64,000 nt of DNA from Cricetomys ansorgei (GCA_026225945.1 JAMJFZ010001815.1:17877501-17941500), one strand, 5' to 3'; positions 1-12,138 are shown, counted from the stretch's first letter. A program made the numbers and translations. The notes: a model not told the origin generated them from the sequence alone.

Positions 1-802
1 AAACTGAGTGCCTGACACCTCCATAGTGCTGGCTTCTTAGACGCATCTCCCAGCGTACCACCTACATTAACTGCAACACAAGACAAACATCTACATGCTG
101 CTATAGACTGATGGGCAGGTTTTGTTTGTTTTCATCTTCCAAATTGGAAATAATAACCCACGATGTTTTGTTTGCTTTCAGGAAAAACAAAGAAAAAGAA
201 TTCAGGGCATTATGCCTTCATATGCCTCAGCAAATATCTTTTGTTCTTTATCAAAATATATTACGAATTGTAGACACAAACAATTTCAAGCCAGCAGTTA
301 TTAGAGGCAGGGATCTACTGAATCATTCTCAGAGTGGCCAGCTCCTTCCATCAATTCCAGTCAGTTTCTCACACTCTTCCAGTGTCGGAACTAACAGAGA
401 TGCCAGGCTGAGAAACTCAGTCGTAAGGGATGCTCATTCATAGGCCAATCTGCTTCAAACACAAACATTTCAACTGCATTTAGAGGATGATAACAGTTAT
501 ATAATAATGAAGAAATCTTGCTGGTTTTTTTTGTTTTGTTTGTCGTTGTTATTCTGTTTTGTTTTCTTCTTCACTTGAAAGTTTCCAGTAGGAGAAATGT
601 AACAGTAAAGATTTTAATGCTATTATTTCAATAACATCTAAAGAAAATTGGCCCTTGTTACTGAAGTAGTTTCCATATATGCTCTCCTGTTTCTTGTAGG
701 GGTTTAATGAAAGTCATAAAATAAACATATAGCGAATTATAATTATAATGGTAACTTCGTTTTATATATGCTTATTCATTTAATTTAAAAATACTTGGTT
801 GA
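1..802. other. Unique noncoding sequence, no gene recognised
   Basis: No repeat family or gene is recognised here. A 110-codon frame lies at 111-443 on the plus strand, but its product has no recognisable motif and low-complexity serine/leucine-rich stretches, so it is not called. A T/TG-rich tract is at about 517-560. Confidence 0.5.
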
Positions 803-858
803 TGGGCTGAGGCTATAACTCAATGATAGTGCACTTGCCTAATGTTTTAAGACTGGAG

Positions 859-860
<2 letters not shown>
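803..860 (+). repeat. ID-like SINE fragment, sense
   Basis: The stretch resembles the tRNA-derived head of rodent ID SINEs: GGGCTGAGGCTATAACTCA matches the GGGCTGGGGATTTAGCTCA start, and GTGCACTTGCCTAATGT matches the GCGCTTGCCTAGC box. It is diverged and cut short. A TAA repeat grows from its 3' end, as often happens at SINE tails. Confidence 0.6.
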
Positions 861-901
<41 letters not shown>

Positions 902-917
902 GTAATAATAATAATAG
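861..917. repeat. (TAA)n microsatellite
   Basis: About 18 TAA units with one AGT interruption near 901. It sits directly at the tail of the ID-like SINE and probably arose from it. Confidence 0.95.
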
Positions 918-1099
918 CATATTTTTAATTTCTCTCCAAAATATTATAATTGTCTTTGTTGAAGTTAGCAGACCATTTTCTATGTAGGTCACTGCTCTAG
1001 GTATAACCTACATAGTGATAATACATGGGCTTAGTTCTTCACCTCAAATTAACAAGATCATTTCAGGAAAAATTATATAAAGGAAATTAAAACAGTAGA

Positions 1100-1500
1100 G
1101 TGTGATAAGGAATGATTTATTCAGCATGGAGGTTGAGAGGGCCAGATGTTGGATAGCATGATCAGGGAAGGCCACCGCAAGGGACATTCAATGTGAAGTC
1201 TGAGCAATGAGATAGAGTGTTGTGAAGGGCTGGATAGGAGTGTGTACCACTGAACACACAGCAGGACGGTGGCTACAGGCTGGAGCTGCCTTCACTCATC
1301 AAAAAATGAGAAGAAGCTCTGAGGCTGGACCATGTTAGGTGAGAAAAGAGTTATTCAGGACTCAGGTCATGCAGGATTTTTCAGCCATGAGAGGCTATTT
1401 GGATAGTTTCCAAAAACACAGAGAAGGAATGTGGGTCTTTTTGCTAATGAAGCTGGATGGCTTATTGGTTTAATTTTTCAATTGATCTCACCAATCACTG
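1100..1500. repeat. Possible old mammalian dispersed repeat, family not determined
   Basis: The phrase order (aggaatg... gccatgagaggctatttggatag... gtgggtctttttgctaatgaagctggatggc) recalls an ancient mammalian repeat with a 'gccattggagggttttgagcaggggagtgacatgatctg' body. The match is by memory and strongly diverged, so this is a weak call. The rest of 918-1557 shows nothing else. Confidence 0.25.
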
Positions 1501-1560
1501 TGTGAAGACTGCATTGCAATGTCATCAAAATACATAGATGGGAGGGGGAGGTTTCGAGGG

Positions 1561-1780
1561 AGGGGGGTGTAGTTCAGTTGGTAGAGTACTTGTCTAGCGT
1601 GTTCCACAAATCCAGGGTTCTATTTCCAGCACCACGCAAACTAGGTGTAGCGGTACACAGCTGAAATTCACAACTGGGATGTGGAGGCAGGAGATGCAAA
1701 AGTCCAAAGTCACTAAACTAAACTAAAGCTCAAGATAGCAGGGTAAAAATATTAAATTAAATTAAAAAAAAAAAAAAAAA
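1561..1780 (+). repeat. B4-type SINE (ID + B1 composite), sense
   Basis: The 5' part is tRNA/ID-like (GTGTAGTTCAGTTGGTAGAG then a CCAGGGTTCTATTTCCAGCA box). The 3' part is B1/7SL-like (ACAGCTGAAATTCACAACTGGGATGTGGAGGCAGGAG). It ends in a 17-bp A run at 1764-1780. This ID-then-B1 order is the hallmark of rodent B4 elements. Confidence 0.7.
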
Positions 1781-4296
1781 GCTGAATCAAGCTACTCTCT
1801 TAGAGGACCAGCCATCCAAGAGGCCTAACTTTGCAATTCAGGGAAGATATCTGCCTTCTTTCTGCCACAGAAAAGGAGACCCAGCAGGGTGGAACAGGCA
1901 TCCACTCTACATGCAAATGAGTTATTTGCAGACCCTCATCACTTCCCGCCTGTGGGACTGTGCCCCGGTTATTTGTCCCTCTTGAATCACAGTCTCTCCG
2001 TCTGTAACCAGTCTTGATAATAAAGTAACTTGTGGCTGAATTGGAATGAAGATTCCATGAGCAAATAAATATTCACAATGCACCGAGAATTGCTCCTGCT
2101 AAGCTCTGTAACACACTAAAACTATAAAAGAGTCAGATACTGGTACATAGTTGTAGTAAATGTCATGCTTATCCTGTTCAAAAGACCTTGATAAAATAGA
2201 TGTACAGGGACTTTTGTACTAGGAACACTTGAGAAAGCATTTTGAGTAGCAGAGCCACACACAGCATTGCAAGAAATCCCTTGATGTTCCTGGAAGCACC
2301 CCTGTTAGCTCTCTACCCTAAACCATTTCTTTTCCTTTTTAAAAAAAAATACAGTGCTCATGTCTCCCAACAAAAACCTCAAGGAGCATAGTGGATCATG
2401 TCTGTGGGGCACAAGGAAGAGAAGAGAAAAGCTTTGGAGAAATTGCTTCTCTGGTCTGAAAGGCGAGGAAGTACTCATGCTATTTCCTTCCCTTTCCTGA
2501 GTTTGGACATTTGTGTATGAGGAATTGAAGGTTGGATGGTCATGAAGAAGAAGCCTATGTGTATGTTAGAATCCTACAACCTAGGAAGTATTAAATTGCC
2601 CAACTACAGCTTACAATCTCTAACATCAGGAAGGGTTCAAAATGTGAGTTTTAAAGTAAATACTCTTTGCCTAAGCATCTTTGGATTGCTTTTTTGTCCA
2701 TTTCAGTAGAATCATCCTGACTGATACAATCTCTCCAGCCATTCCTACTGTTAATTAGATCTTTCCAGTGTAGAGCTCCTGCTTAAAAGAGATATAAATC
2801 CTAGTAAGATTTGTACTGGTGTTCTTATTCAGTGTTCACTTCTGTAACCCCTCCCTGCCATATTGAATATAACCTGGAGATAGGGATTTTTTTAATTTAT
2901 TTATTTCCTTCCTCATACCTGCTGAAGTTCCTTGAGCACCAAATGGACTTGATTAATGCTTATTGAGTTGTATATTCAATAGCTTTGGATAATTGCATCT
3001 TCCTTCCCTGGTCTCTTATAGCTATGACTCCATAGAACCTCCATGATTAAACTGAGGTTGAGACAACACGTTATGTTAAGTATTAATTTTCTCACTCTCC
3101 GATAATGTTCACCTAAAAAAAAAAAAAGCAATTCAAAATGAGACTTGAGCAGTCTCAGAATCAATGTGAATAGATGAATTACTCTAATTGAAAGACATTC
3201 TGCTAAGAATTATGCTTCACTGGAGTTATATATGGCCTCATAAAAATAGGGAAAGAAAAATACAACTTATTTTAAATTTACATTATTGATGAACTTTCTT
3301 ATTACTGCTGCACATGAGAGCATTTTGGTAGAGGGTGTTCCTACACTGTAAGTCTTTCAGTACCATGGAAACGGTTGCCAGTAGTTTGTTTTTTGTTTTT
3401 GTTTTTTTTCATTTGCTTCCACTCATCTCTTTCTCTTATACTTCAAAGTGAACCTAAGAGCACTTTCCAGAGTAAGCTTGTCTTCTCCCAGCTCCAAAAT
3501 GAAAATACAGTAATGTACACTATAATATCATTTGATTATAACAATTTTTTCATCTTTTTGAAGATCTGAATCAGGCAGAATTGAACTCCTAATTCTATAG
3601 TTTTCTTATGGCATTATTCATCTTCTTTTATTTCTCCAGGGTTTCAATATTCTCAGAGGCTTCAACACTGAGAAAGTATGACTGTCATCTAATGTGTGTC
3701 CTTTGTATTCCTAGATAGAATACTATGGAGAACTCATAAGGAACTGGGTCTCAGCTAACCCTAATGCATTCCCTCTCAATATCTCTGAAATTCTTCCCAC
3801 AAGTTTTCTGCCTTATTTTCAATTTACATTTCCAAAATAGTCTTTCATGATTAAGTAAGATTTAGGGATTCCAAAGGAAAATGTGTGACCTTCCTTTAAA
3901 TCCCATCTCTATTGTAACCTTTAAATCCCATTTCTGCTCAAATAAGGACTACATTTGGCATATCTTATTTTCTTACTCAATCATTAGTCAGTAATAGTTT
4001 ATCCGAACAACATAGTTCAAATTTCTGTTATGTGTATGCCAGGTGCATAAAATATAAAAGTGAATGTAAGTGCACACTACTTCACATTTCTGGTTGGAGA
4101 GAGAAGGGATCACAGAGACAATCCAGGACCGATGGGTGGCCAGGCATCCAGTAGGTATTGAGTAAGTGTTTAAGAAGGGAAATCGAGTGAGAAAAGGCTC
4201 TTCTTGTTCATGGATCCGCAGTTTAATACTCATAATAATCCCCTTAAAGATTTCACAGAGGCTCACAGTCTTAAAGATTACGAGTAACCTAATGCT
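1781..4296. other. Unique noncoding sequence
   Basis: No gene or clear repeat is recognised. Minor items are an A run at about 3114-3126 and a 15-bp word (ACCTTTAAATCCCAT, first copy one base different) repeated near 3890 and 3917. Open frames are short and have no family motifs. Confidence 0.5.
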
Positions 4297-4317
4297 TTCT
4301 ATGTTTATTTTTTTATT

Positions 4318-4463
4318 TTTTGGTTTTTCAAGACAGGGTTTCTCTGTTGTAACTCTGGCTGTCCTGGAACTCACTTTGTAGACCAGGCTGGCCTCGAACT
4401 CACAGAGATCCACCTATATCCTGAGTGCTGGGATTAAAGGGTGCACCACCACCTCCCGGCTCC
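4318..4463 (-). repeat. B1 SINE, antisense, with target-site duplications
   Basis: On the plus strand it reads as inverted B1: GACAGGGTTTCTCTGTTGTA, CTGTCCTGGAACTCACTTTG, GACCAGGCTGGCCTCGAACT and TGCTGGGATTAAAGG. A 21-bp target duplication flanks it at 4297-4317 and 4464-4484, differing at one base. The TSD is itself T/A-rich. The chance 141-codon minus-strand frame at 3988-4413 runs through this B1. Confidence 0.95.
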
Positions 4464-4904
4464 TTCTAGGTTTATTTTTTTATTCCTTACATCAGTTGCT
4501 TCTCAGGATGTTGCACATCCGATTTTCCATTTGGACATCCCTTCTGAAGTACACTATGCCTTATAAACTTAGCATCCCATACCCAAATTGCTGAACTCTA
4601 GCCACAAGAAAAGCCCATGATGTACACTCTCTTCCCTATCTCAGCAAAACAGAACTCTATCTTTTTAGCTCATGTCCAGGACAACGCCTTATTTTCCTAT
4701 TACATCCCAAGTAACATCTTTCCATCACTACAACCAGCTCTCACCATGATGTATCCAGAATTTAGTCATTTGTTTCCACTTGTATCCCATCATTGTAGCC
4801 CAGGCTTCCATGGTCAGCTGTATATTGAAGTAGGTGTTCTAATTGATTATATTGCCTCCAACATTTTCATATATTAAATTTTCAAGATATCGGACAGAAT
4901 GATC

Positions 4905-5145
4905 CGTTGAGGTTGAAATTAAATCATGTTCCCTGTTCTGCAGCCTTTCATGATTCCCATTTCATGCACAAAACCCCGTCATCCTTTCTAATAGTTTAGA
5001 CAAACCTCAGAATCTTCCTCTTCCCTTTCTCTGACCTCTTCTGCCACCTGACCTTTAACTGGCTCTAGTCAAGACACTCATGCTATTCTTTGGACTTTGT
5101 AAGTACACTCCTGCCAGGAGTTTAGACTAGCTGATATCTACTCAC
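4905..5145 (-). repeat. L2-like LINE fragment, antisense, ancient
   Basis: Phrase order fits the inverted L2 3' region: AAATTAAATCATGTTCCCTG, then CAGCCTTTCATGATTCCC, then CTGACCTCTTCTGCCACCTG, then CATGCTATTCTTTGGACTTTG. Heavily diverged. The call rests on remembered consensus and not on an alignment. Confidence 0.5.
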
Positions 5146-5970
5146 GACATTCCATCTATGCTGTCTATTGGCATAGATAGCCAATGCCATCTCATGGCAG
5201 CCTATCTGTGCTACCATTTGCCTTTGTGCAAATCTTGTATTTTACTCTTCAATATTGGAATTTTTTTTTTTTGTCAGCATCGGTTTCTCTCTAATCTTCC
5301 ACCATTTTTGTTTTATGCTATTTTCTTCTAAAACAGCCATTTGTGTTTCTTATTGGCGGTTAACATTACTTTGTGCTAACAGAATTTCTGAGACTGGATA
5401 ATTATGATGAACATGTATTTGTTTCTTCTAGTCTGGAAGATGGAACATCCAAGGTTTAATGGAAAGGTATAAGAGAAAACTGTTCAGTACTTTCTTGGTG
5501 ATCATCTCATGATGAAAAATGAAACCAGGGAGCATGTAGGAGGGAGAAAAAAAGGCCAAATTCATTCATGCATTCAAGAAGCAAATCCATTTTCATGTTA
5601 AGGAAGCCATTCCACGATAATGACATGAAAGATCCCATGACCTACTCCTTTTGAAAGTTTTGCTTCTCAAGATTACCACACCGGGGACTAAGGTTTCCAC
5701 AGGACAACGTTGGCAACGGCTATGTGAGGCTGCTTCTCTCATCCCTAGAGTATAAACTACAATGCAGTGACTTTTTATATCTCTTCTATGTCCATTCTTC
5801 TAGTGCTAAATTTGTGCTGTCTGGAAATATTACAGGGATATATAATGAATATTTCTTAAATGAATGATGGATGCATCTACATTGTGGCACGAAGGTATCA
5901 TCTTTAAATTTACTTTTGTGACAGTAGTCTTCAGACTTGAAGGACCAGAGATAATTTAAGGAACTACATT
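5146..5970. other. Unique noncoding sequence
   Basis: No gene or repeat family recognised. A T run lies near 5261-5272. Confidence 0.5.
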
Positions 5971-6240
5971 CTGGGAGACAGTATAGTATTTTAGTTCAAC
6001 ATGTCAAGTTCATGGTCAGCTCATACCAAGTCTGGTCTCACAAGGTAGCTCTTGTGTGCTTTCAGGCAGACTGCTTAATATCTCTGAAACTTATGTCCTC
6101 AGTTGTAAATAGAGATAAAAATAGCATCAGTCATGTGAGTGGTGGTTAGGAGATTACTTTATTAAATAGAAAGTGGTTATGATAAAACTTGATATGCAAT
6201 GCCCAGCACGTCTCATTTCTTTCATTAATAAATATTTGTA
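5971..6240 (+). repeat. MIR SINE, sense
   Basis: Nearly full MIR order is visible: ACAGTATAGTATTTTAGTTCA (tRNA-like head), CTGCTTAATATCTCTGAAAC, GTCCTCAGTTGTAAATAGAG, then the CORE and 3' part ATGCAATGCCCAGCACG and TTCATTAATAAATATTTG. Divergence fits an ancient mammalian insertion. Confidence 0.8.
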
Positions 6241-6432
6241 ATTAATGTATCTGGGCAGCTTTTAGGGTACTCTGTGGCTGTGAGAATATCTTCAACTAGA
6301 GACAAAGCTTAATAAACTGACCATGATATAAAGTTCTTACGGATGAATAGCACAGGATTAAGCAAAGGTTCTGTTTCCTTTGGTTTGGTTTTGTTGGGAG
6401 GCACTCATATGGCGATTGCCTTTCTTTCTGAT

Positions 6433-6560
6433 TTTGTTTTGACTTTTTGTTTTGTTTTGTTTTGCTTTTGGTCCAAGTGTGGTATTCCCTCTCCCTCCCT
6501 CTACCACTGCTGCCAGTCTCCTGCCTTCCCCTAGTCTTCCTCCCCCTTTTCTTTCTCTAA
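6433..6560. repeat. (TTTTG)n followed by C/T-rich tract
   Basis: A TTTTG/GTTTT array at about 6433-6470 is followed by a pyrimidine-rich stretch (CTCCCTCCCTCT, CCTCCCCCTTTTCTTTCTC). Frames across it give artificial proline/serine-rich products. Confidence 0.8.
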
Positions 6561-6647
6561 CCTGCTGCTGTTGTATTGTTTTTGAAGTTGTCATTGCAAG
6601 GGTCTTGTTGGCAGAGCTACAGATTTCAGAATTCATCAAGTAAAGGA

Positions 6648-6790
6648 ATAGTTCTCAAACCTGAGATGCACCAAAATTGTCCAGGAGACTCGTTAAAACA
6701 CTAATTACCGAACCCAACTCCCAGCGGTACTAACAAATAGATCTTCAGAATTTACACATCTAAAACATTTCAGATATATTAATTATTTGT
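6648..6790 (+). repeat. MER5A-like hAT-Charlie fragment
   Basis: ATAGTTCTCAAACCTGAGAT matches the CAGTGGTTCTCAAACTTTAG terminus of MER5A. It is followed by CACCAAAATTGTCCAGGAGA and CGTTAAAACACTAATTACC (family: CATCAGAATCACCTGGAGG, TTGTTAAAACACAGATTGC). The 3' terminus is not clear. Confidence 0.65.
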
Positions 6791-7589
6791 AGCTGTTTAG
6801 GAGATCATCTCAAAATGGAATAACTTAAGAAAACAATAGCTGATGGTCTCACAGTTTTTGTGAATCAAGAGTTCTATAGCAGATCACAATCACGATGTCT
6901 GCTTGGGTGTTGTTTTCTCTGAAGCTTAGGAAGAGGGACTCTCACCCACGACCACTCATGAGGTTACTGACAGGAGTGGGTTTCTCTGTAGTTTTTAGCC
7001 TCAGTTACTTGCTAGTTGGGGACTAAAGATGACCTCAAAGCTGTTGCCAGGCAGCCCTTCCATAGAGCAACTCACAGTATAGTAGCTGACTTGATTGAGA
7101 GTAAGCAAGGAACATGTAACCCCAAGATAAAAACAACAAACATTTTGAACATGCATTTGAGAGTGAAATCCTGTTGTATCTGCTCCATCATCTTTCTGTT
7201 GAAGGAAGTGAGCCCTGAGCTATAACTCACATTCAATGGAGTAAAGGGGATTGGGTGAGGGTGGCCAGGATATTGGTATGAGGCTAAAGACAATGATCTG
7301 AAAACTGTTGCTGTGTATTTTTCTAAGCACTTGGGTAAGATTTCTGGATCTAGGATGTAAAATGGATAATGCAGCTAATGGCAGTTAGGAAGGAACCTGT
7401 TGCAGTCATCTGAATGATAACTTTTATAGCTAGATAATTAACATCAGTTTATGTTTATAAAATGAATACACTTTTCAATACAAATTTAAACTATTTAACT
7501 TCCAAATTCTCATCTAAGCCTCATCTAAGAATAAGATTATATTATGGTTTATTGGTTAATTGGTGATCGATTTACTTGTATGGATATGC
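6791..7589. other. Unique noncoding sequence
   Basis: No gene or repeat recognised. The short frames on both strands overlap each other and carry no motif. Confidence 0.45.
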
Positions 7590-7745
7590 TGAGTGTGCTA
7601 TGTGTATGTAAAAGGGTGTATCATGGTGCAGGTGTAGCATTTAGAGGACAACCCTCCAGAGTCAGCTCTCTCCTTCCACCATGTGGGTCCCAAGAATGGA
7701 ACTCTGGATCAGCCTCGGCACGGTACACCTTTACCTTCTGAGCCC
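7590..7745 (-). repeat. tRNA-derived SINE of the B3/B2 group, antisense
   Basis: The plus strand reads GTCAGCTCTCTCCTTCCACC, ATGTGGGTCCCAAGAATGGA, then ACACCTTTACCTTCTGAGCC. That is the inverted tRNA-like head (…GAGCCA box) of a rodent B3/B2-type element. The upstream part is G/T-rich, consistent with its 3' tail. Confidence 0.6.
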
Positions 7746-8165
7746 AGGAATGAAATATTGAAACTAACTTGTAAGTTAGATAAAAAGTATTTGGAGCCAA
7801 ATTCTATCAAAGAATTCATTATACTCTCATTGCTTTATCATTAAACTCATATATAAATAGAAATAGCCTACAGCCTGTAATATTAGAAGAGGTATTTTGG
7901 TCTTGGAAGTAACTGTGTTACAACTTGTAGGCAACTAATGGCTATAAAAATATAAGTTCAGACACCATTCACCTCTCTTGTCTTTGCTTCTCCCTCCTCA
8001 CCCCTTTTTTTCCATTCTCTCTCTTTATCTGAAAGCTCAAGTCAGTAAATTAATAAGGTCAAGGACACAAGAACTGTTAAAATTGCCAGGGATGATTAAC
8101 ACAAATGGCAGAGCACGTTTCATAAAATAAGGTGTGAATGATTTTAGTTTAGAACTTGAATCTAC

Positions 8166-8316
8166 ATGTGTGATTCCCACCTGCAACCCCAGCACTAGTA
8201 AGGTTGAAGCAAGAGGTTTGCCATGAGTTCAAGGCCAGCCTGGGTTATATATCAAATTCTGGGACAGCCTGGGGTCCACAGTGAGAACCTATCTAAAAAA
8301 TCCAAAGAACGAAAAA
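8166..8316 (+). repeat. B1-like SINE, sense, diverged
   Basis: B1 landmarks are present in order: TGTGATTCCCACCTGCAACCCCAGCAC, AAGGTTGAAGCAAGAGG, TGAGTTCAAGGCCAGCCTGG, GACAGCCTGGGGTCCACAGTGAGAACC and an A-rich tail. Several small differences suggest an early B1 subfamily. Confidence 0.8.
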
Positions 8317-8469
8317 GGACAAGTAGAGGTGATTTATTTTAAAAGCATCAGAAGTTGTAAAAATCAGGCTGATGCGGTCTCAGTTTTAAACAGTTGTTTC
8401 CATAGCAGGGTACATGGTGTGCTGGATTTTCAAAAGCCTGTCAGTCTAGTTGAGTCTACTACATGAAGC

Positions 8470-9814
8470 CGTCTTCTTAGCCGAGGAAGGCAGGGTGTCT
8501 GCTTGACCCCAGCGCCCTTCCCACCCTTTCTCTGGCGGTTGGTGACATTTAGCTCCAACAGTAGGTTTAATAACTGTTTGCAGCTGTACCAGAAGGCAGT
8601 TTAGCTTTGCCAAGTGGGGATTCTGTTCCTTTTGGCCCGCTTATTTGTCTGAAGTCAATTCACTGGCCTCAACCTGTTCTTACCTCCCCAGTATTGATTT
8701 TGGCTGACATTTAGTTCAACATGTTATCAGTTCTCTTAATCATCTCAAAGAGAGAGAAGGGGGGCAGATGTGCCTTAACTATTACCCACCACATCAGCCC
8801 ATGACAGCTCCAGGTCATCAACTCCCCAGACAGCAGCCCGAGTGAAAATACCTGTTTTCTTTTCCAGGGCTTCAGCTACAGCCATGACAATGAAAGAGCT
8901 AAGCTCATACACTCTGAAGTGTATCAAATGCCTGACTCTGGCTTTAATCCAGCAACTCTCTTTCTATTGAAACCAGGAATCCTACCCTTTTTATATTGCC
9001 ATGGAATAAATGATGTAGGCTTAGGAAAATACAAGCGGATATAATTTTGAAAAGGCTAAATACTGTTTACAAGACCAGCAAGTGAAGCCATGCAAATCAT
9101 ATGGGGGAAAAAAGTTAAAAAAAAAATGTTAAATCAGAGTAAAGCAACATTTTCATCCAGGATTTGCAAATGCTAATCACTTCAGCTAGAGAATTACAGG
9201 AATAAGAAACTGCTTTGAGACGTCCCTAAGATCAGGTAAAATGGAAGCAGGGACCAGTCAACAAAAAGACCTCGGGCTAAACTAAGGAACTGCCTGGAAA
9301 GTAAATATTGTATGCCTATTACTTAGAAAACAAATGAGCAAAACCAAACAAAATCCCCCAAGTTTTTCCCTGCTAAATTTAAAATGATTAAGCAGCCGGT
9401 ATTTCATATGGGGTGATCGTGCCATGGTTCTGTGGAGAAAGCTCACCAGGCATTTGCAGAGTGGATTCTCTTGAAATTCTGTACAATTGCCGTCAACATA
9501 ACCGCCTTCAGGCGTCACCTTAATGGAACCATTTCTAATTTCAACCAAGGCTTTCTCTGAAATTCCAAGTCATTATTTCTGAGTATCTAATGAGACATCT
9601 CTCAGGTACAGCTTCATGATCTTGTAGTGTTTTCCACCTCTCTTAAAAGCAAAATCAGCCCTCTTGAGAGGTCTTGGGAGGCAAGATTTCTCCAATGCTG
9701 CTTTGCGTTCTCAGCACTTTTCCCAATGTAGAAAGGACTCCCTTCTCTCTCCCTTGTATTCGCTCTGATGATAATTCACTTGGACATCTGTGTGCTTATC
9801 AATTTCAATTAAGG
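8470..9814. other. Repeat-poor unique block, possible conserved noncoding DNA
   Basis: About 1.3 kb without any recognised repeat. It holds an octamer-like ATGCAAAT at 9091-9098 with a TTTGCAAATGCTAAT word near 9165-9178. It also has the only modest run of CpGs in the first 10 kb (CCGTCAACATAACCGCCTTC near 9490). No function is assigned. Minus frame 9282-9548 (88 codons) has no recognisable domain. Confidence 0.3.
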
Positions 9815-9925
9815 CAAAGGCTTCTTGTGGAAAGGAACTGTGGCTCCTGTATCTTTATTGCCCCTGAACCTAGCAGAGTGCCTGGCACCTGAAAAAGCAG
9901 AGTACACCTGCTGAATGAAATGTGA
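9815..9925 (+). repeat. L2 LINE 3' end, sense
   Basis: The run GGAACTGTGGCTCCTGTATC, CCCCTGAACCTAGCAGAGTGCCTGGCACC, CACCTGCTGAATGAAATG follows the L2 3' terminus (…CCCAGCGCCTAGCACAGTGCCTGGCACATAGTAGGCGCTCAATAAATATTTGTTGAATGAA) with substitutions. MIR shares part of this end, so the family call is not certain. Confidence 0.65.
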
Positions 9926-10229
9926 GGGAAGACCAAGGCAAAGCAGGGTGGATCAACTTAGCATGCACCCCTTTTCTTGTCAAGGAAAAGAAAAGCATCC
10001 TAAAGGGCCGAGCAAAATTGCGAAGGGTCAGACCATGTAGATACGATCTCTGTCCCAAACACTGAAGTGATTCTCTGCAGAACCTGAAGAAATGTGCCTA
10101 TTACTTCCTGATTTGTAAACTTTAGGTTAACATTTGATTCTTCCTTATAGTAGACAAGCGCAGAAACAGTCTACACATCTGTATAGACATGCTTATTATT
10201 CAAAATAAGTATTCATACATCATAGAAGG

Positions 10230-10612
10230 TATTTTAGTTACTTTTCTATTGCCATGACAAAACATTATGACCAAGGCAACTTGTGAAAGAAAGCATTTTG
10301 GGAATTCGGGGATTATGGTTCCAGATGTTTAGCATCACTAACATCATGCTTGAGAGCATGGCAACCGTCAGGCAGGCACGCATGGTGCTGGAGCAGTAGC
10401 TGAGAGCTTACATCTTGATCTACACACATGAAGCCAAGAGAGGTGACTAGGGATGGTGTGAGCTTGTGAAAACTCTAAACCCCACCCTCAGAGACACAAC
10501 TCCTCCATCAAGGTTGTACCTCCTAGTCCTTCCAAGAGCTCCACCAACTGGAAACCAAATATTCAATTACATGAACTTCTGGGAAACAGTCTCCCATAAA
10601 CTCCAACAGAAA
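10230..10612. repeat. Rodent dispersed repeat (MER-like, family name uncertain)
   Basis: The sequence follows a common rodent repeat: TAGTTACTTTTCTATTGCCA, ATGACCAAGGCAACTTGTGA, CTGAGAGCTTACATCTTGATC, CACCCTCAGAGACACAACTC, TCCACCAACTGGAAACCAA. Relatives in this window are at 16974-17335 and 61410-61765. I cannot place it in a named family with certainty. Confidence 0.7.
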
Positions 10613-11912
10613 ACAAGGGGTGTTCCATAAGATAGGCATGAACTGAGTACTTTTTGAGGGGACAACTAAGAAAATAGAGGTAAGAAGACATAGTACCTGA
10701 ACTCTAGAAGCATTGATTTAGGGAAAAGGCTAATTATACTTAAATTAATTTTCTGTCATTGAAATTTCTTCTGTTAGTTTCACAGCTCGGTGGGGACTGC
10801 TATTCCTAGCAGCTATGGGCAAATCTACCAGAGGATAAGCATTCAACAGGTCCAGGGAAAATAAGTGAGTCATTCTACCACTGGAGTGTAGTCTCTTCCC
10901 TCCACAGGCTGTGCATCCTCTCTGGGACCCTTGTTCTGCCAGGAGTGTTTACAAAATCCTCCTACTTCTTACTCAAATCCCTCCTCAACAGTTTTCTCAT
11001 ACTTCCACTATAGAGATATTGTATCCCATTTAAAATCTTCAAGTTCATCCACAATACCTGAGGGTCTTTATTCATTTTGAGACACTGATCCTTCTTAAAA
11101 CCTGATGAAAACGGAAGCACTTCACCACCAACGTTCACTTTGTGCCACGAGAGTTTGAATCTCATTCCTAGGTATTGCTGAGCATTGGATGGGCAATTCT
11201 GAAGCCCAGTAGCATTCTAGGAGCCTGACCTCAAGAACCCTGGGGGTGAGGAAATCTAAATATTTAACTACAAGATATCTAGGTCTTCTCTCTCATCTCC
11301 TGGTCCTCTCTCTTCTATAGCAGCCACTTCTCCGCTTTTAGTTTGTTCAAAAGCCAGATACTGCTAGGTATACTTTCCCAGAGGGAGGCACCATGTTCTT
11401 TTGGACTTGTGAATCTTCCTCAAGTCTATTTTCTCATCTGGCAGCCCCAAGATCTCGGTGGATCGTCATCACCCTTCAATATCAAACTCACATTCTGCCT
11501 TTTGCTAAAAGTAGTAATAAAAATCATTCTTATCCCCTTCGGCTCTTTCCGGATCTTTTATATACCTTTGGTGTTGCTTTTTCTTTCTGTTCTTTTCTTT
11601 GTCTGTTTAAAATATTTTTTTTATTTATTTATTTATTCTAAAGAGTAAATATTACTATATTTCTTTTATCAATGATGAAACTGAAGCACAGGAAATTTCA
11701 TTGCCACCAGTTAAGAGCTTTATCTGAAAATGTTTCTTTTTCTTTTAATGATTTGAAGTGCACAGTTAGAAATACCAGAAAATTGATGAAACAGTACCTT
11801 ACGATAACAACTATTTCAGAGCATTGTCATCTCTTATATGTGTTCGAAATGTTTACTAACATTTCAGAAAAAGAGGCACAACATTACACTGTTAAAGGAG
11901 GAAGGAACCCTC
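10613..11912. other. Unique noncoding sequence
   Basis: No gene recognised. A/T-rich tract (TTTTTTTTATTTATTTATTTATT) at about 11612-11638. The overlapping plus frames at 11343-11648 and 11393-11641 are hydrophobic only because the sequence is T-rich. Confidence 0.45.
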
Positions 11913-12138
11913 TAATAGTTCTCAATCTGTGAGTCACAGGACCCCTTTGGGTATCAAACTACCCATTCACAGGGGTCGTCTAAGACCATCTGCATATCAG
12001 ATATTTAAATTACAATTCATAAAAGTAGCAAAATTACACTTATAAAGTAGCAATAAAAATAATTGTATGGTTTGGAGTAACTACCATATGAGGAACTGGA
12101 TTAAAGGGCCACAGCAATAGGAAGGTTGAGATCCATTG
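11913..12138 (+). mobile_element. URR1-type nonautonomous hAT-Charlie element, copy 1
   Basis: It begins TAGTTCTCAATCTGTGAGTC and ends GGAAGGTTGAGATCCATTG, imperfect inverted ends of the CAGTGGTTCTCAACC type. The body (AATTACAATTCATAAAAGTAGC, GCAATAAAAATAATTGTATGG, TATGAGGAACTGGATTAAAGG) matches the other three copies in the window. It encodes no transposase. A clear 8-bp target duplication is not seen. Confidence 0.85.

Noticed and set aside
111..443. 110-codon plus-strand open frame
   Set aside because: No family motif, no conserved start context, overlaps another frame, and lies in ordinary AT-rich sequence. Chance frame.
3988..4413. 141-codon minus-strand frame, the longest in the window
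   Set aside because: Its first part is the translation of an inverted B1 SINE and of AT-rich flank; not a gene.
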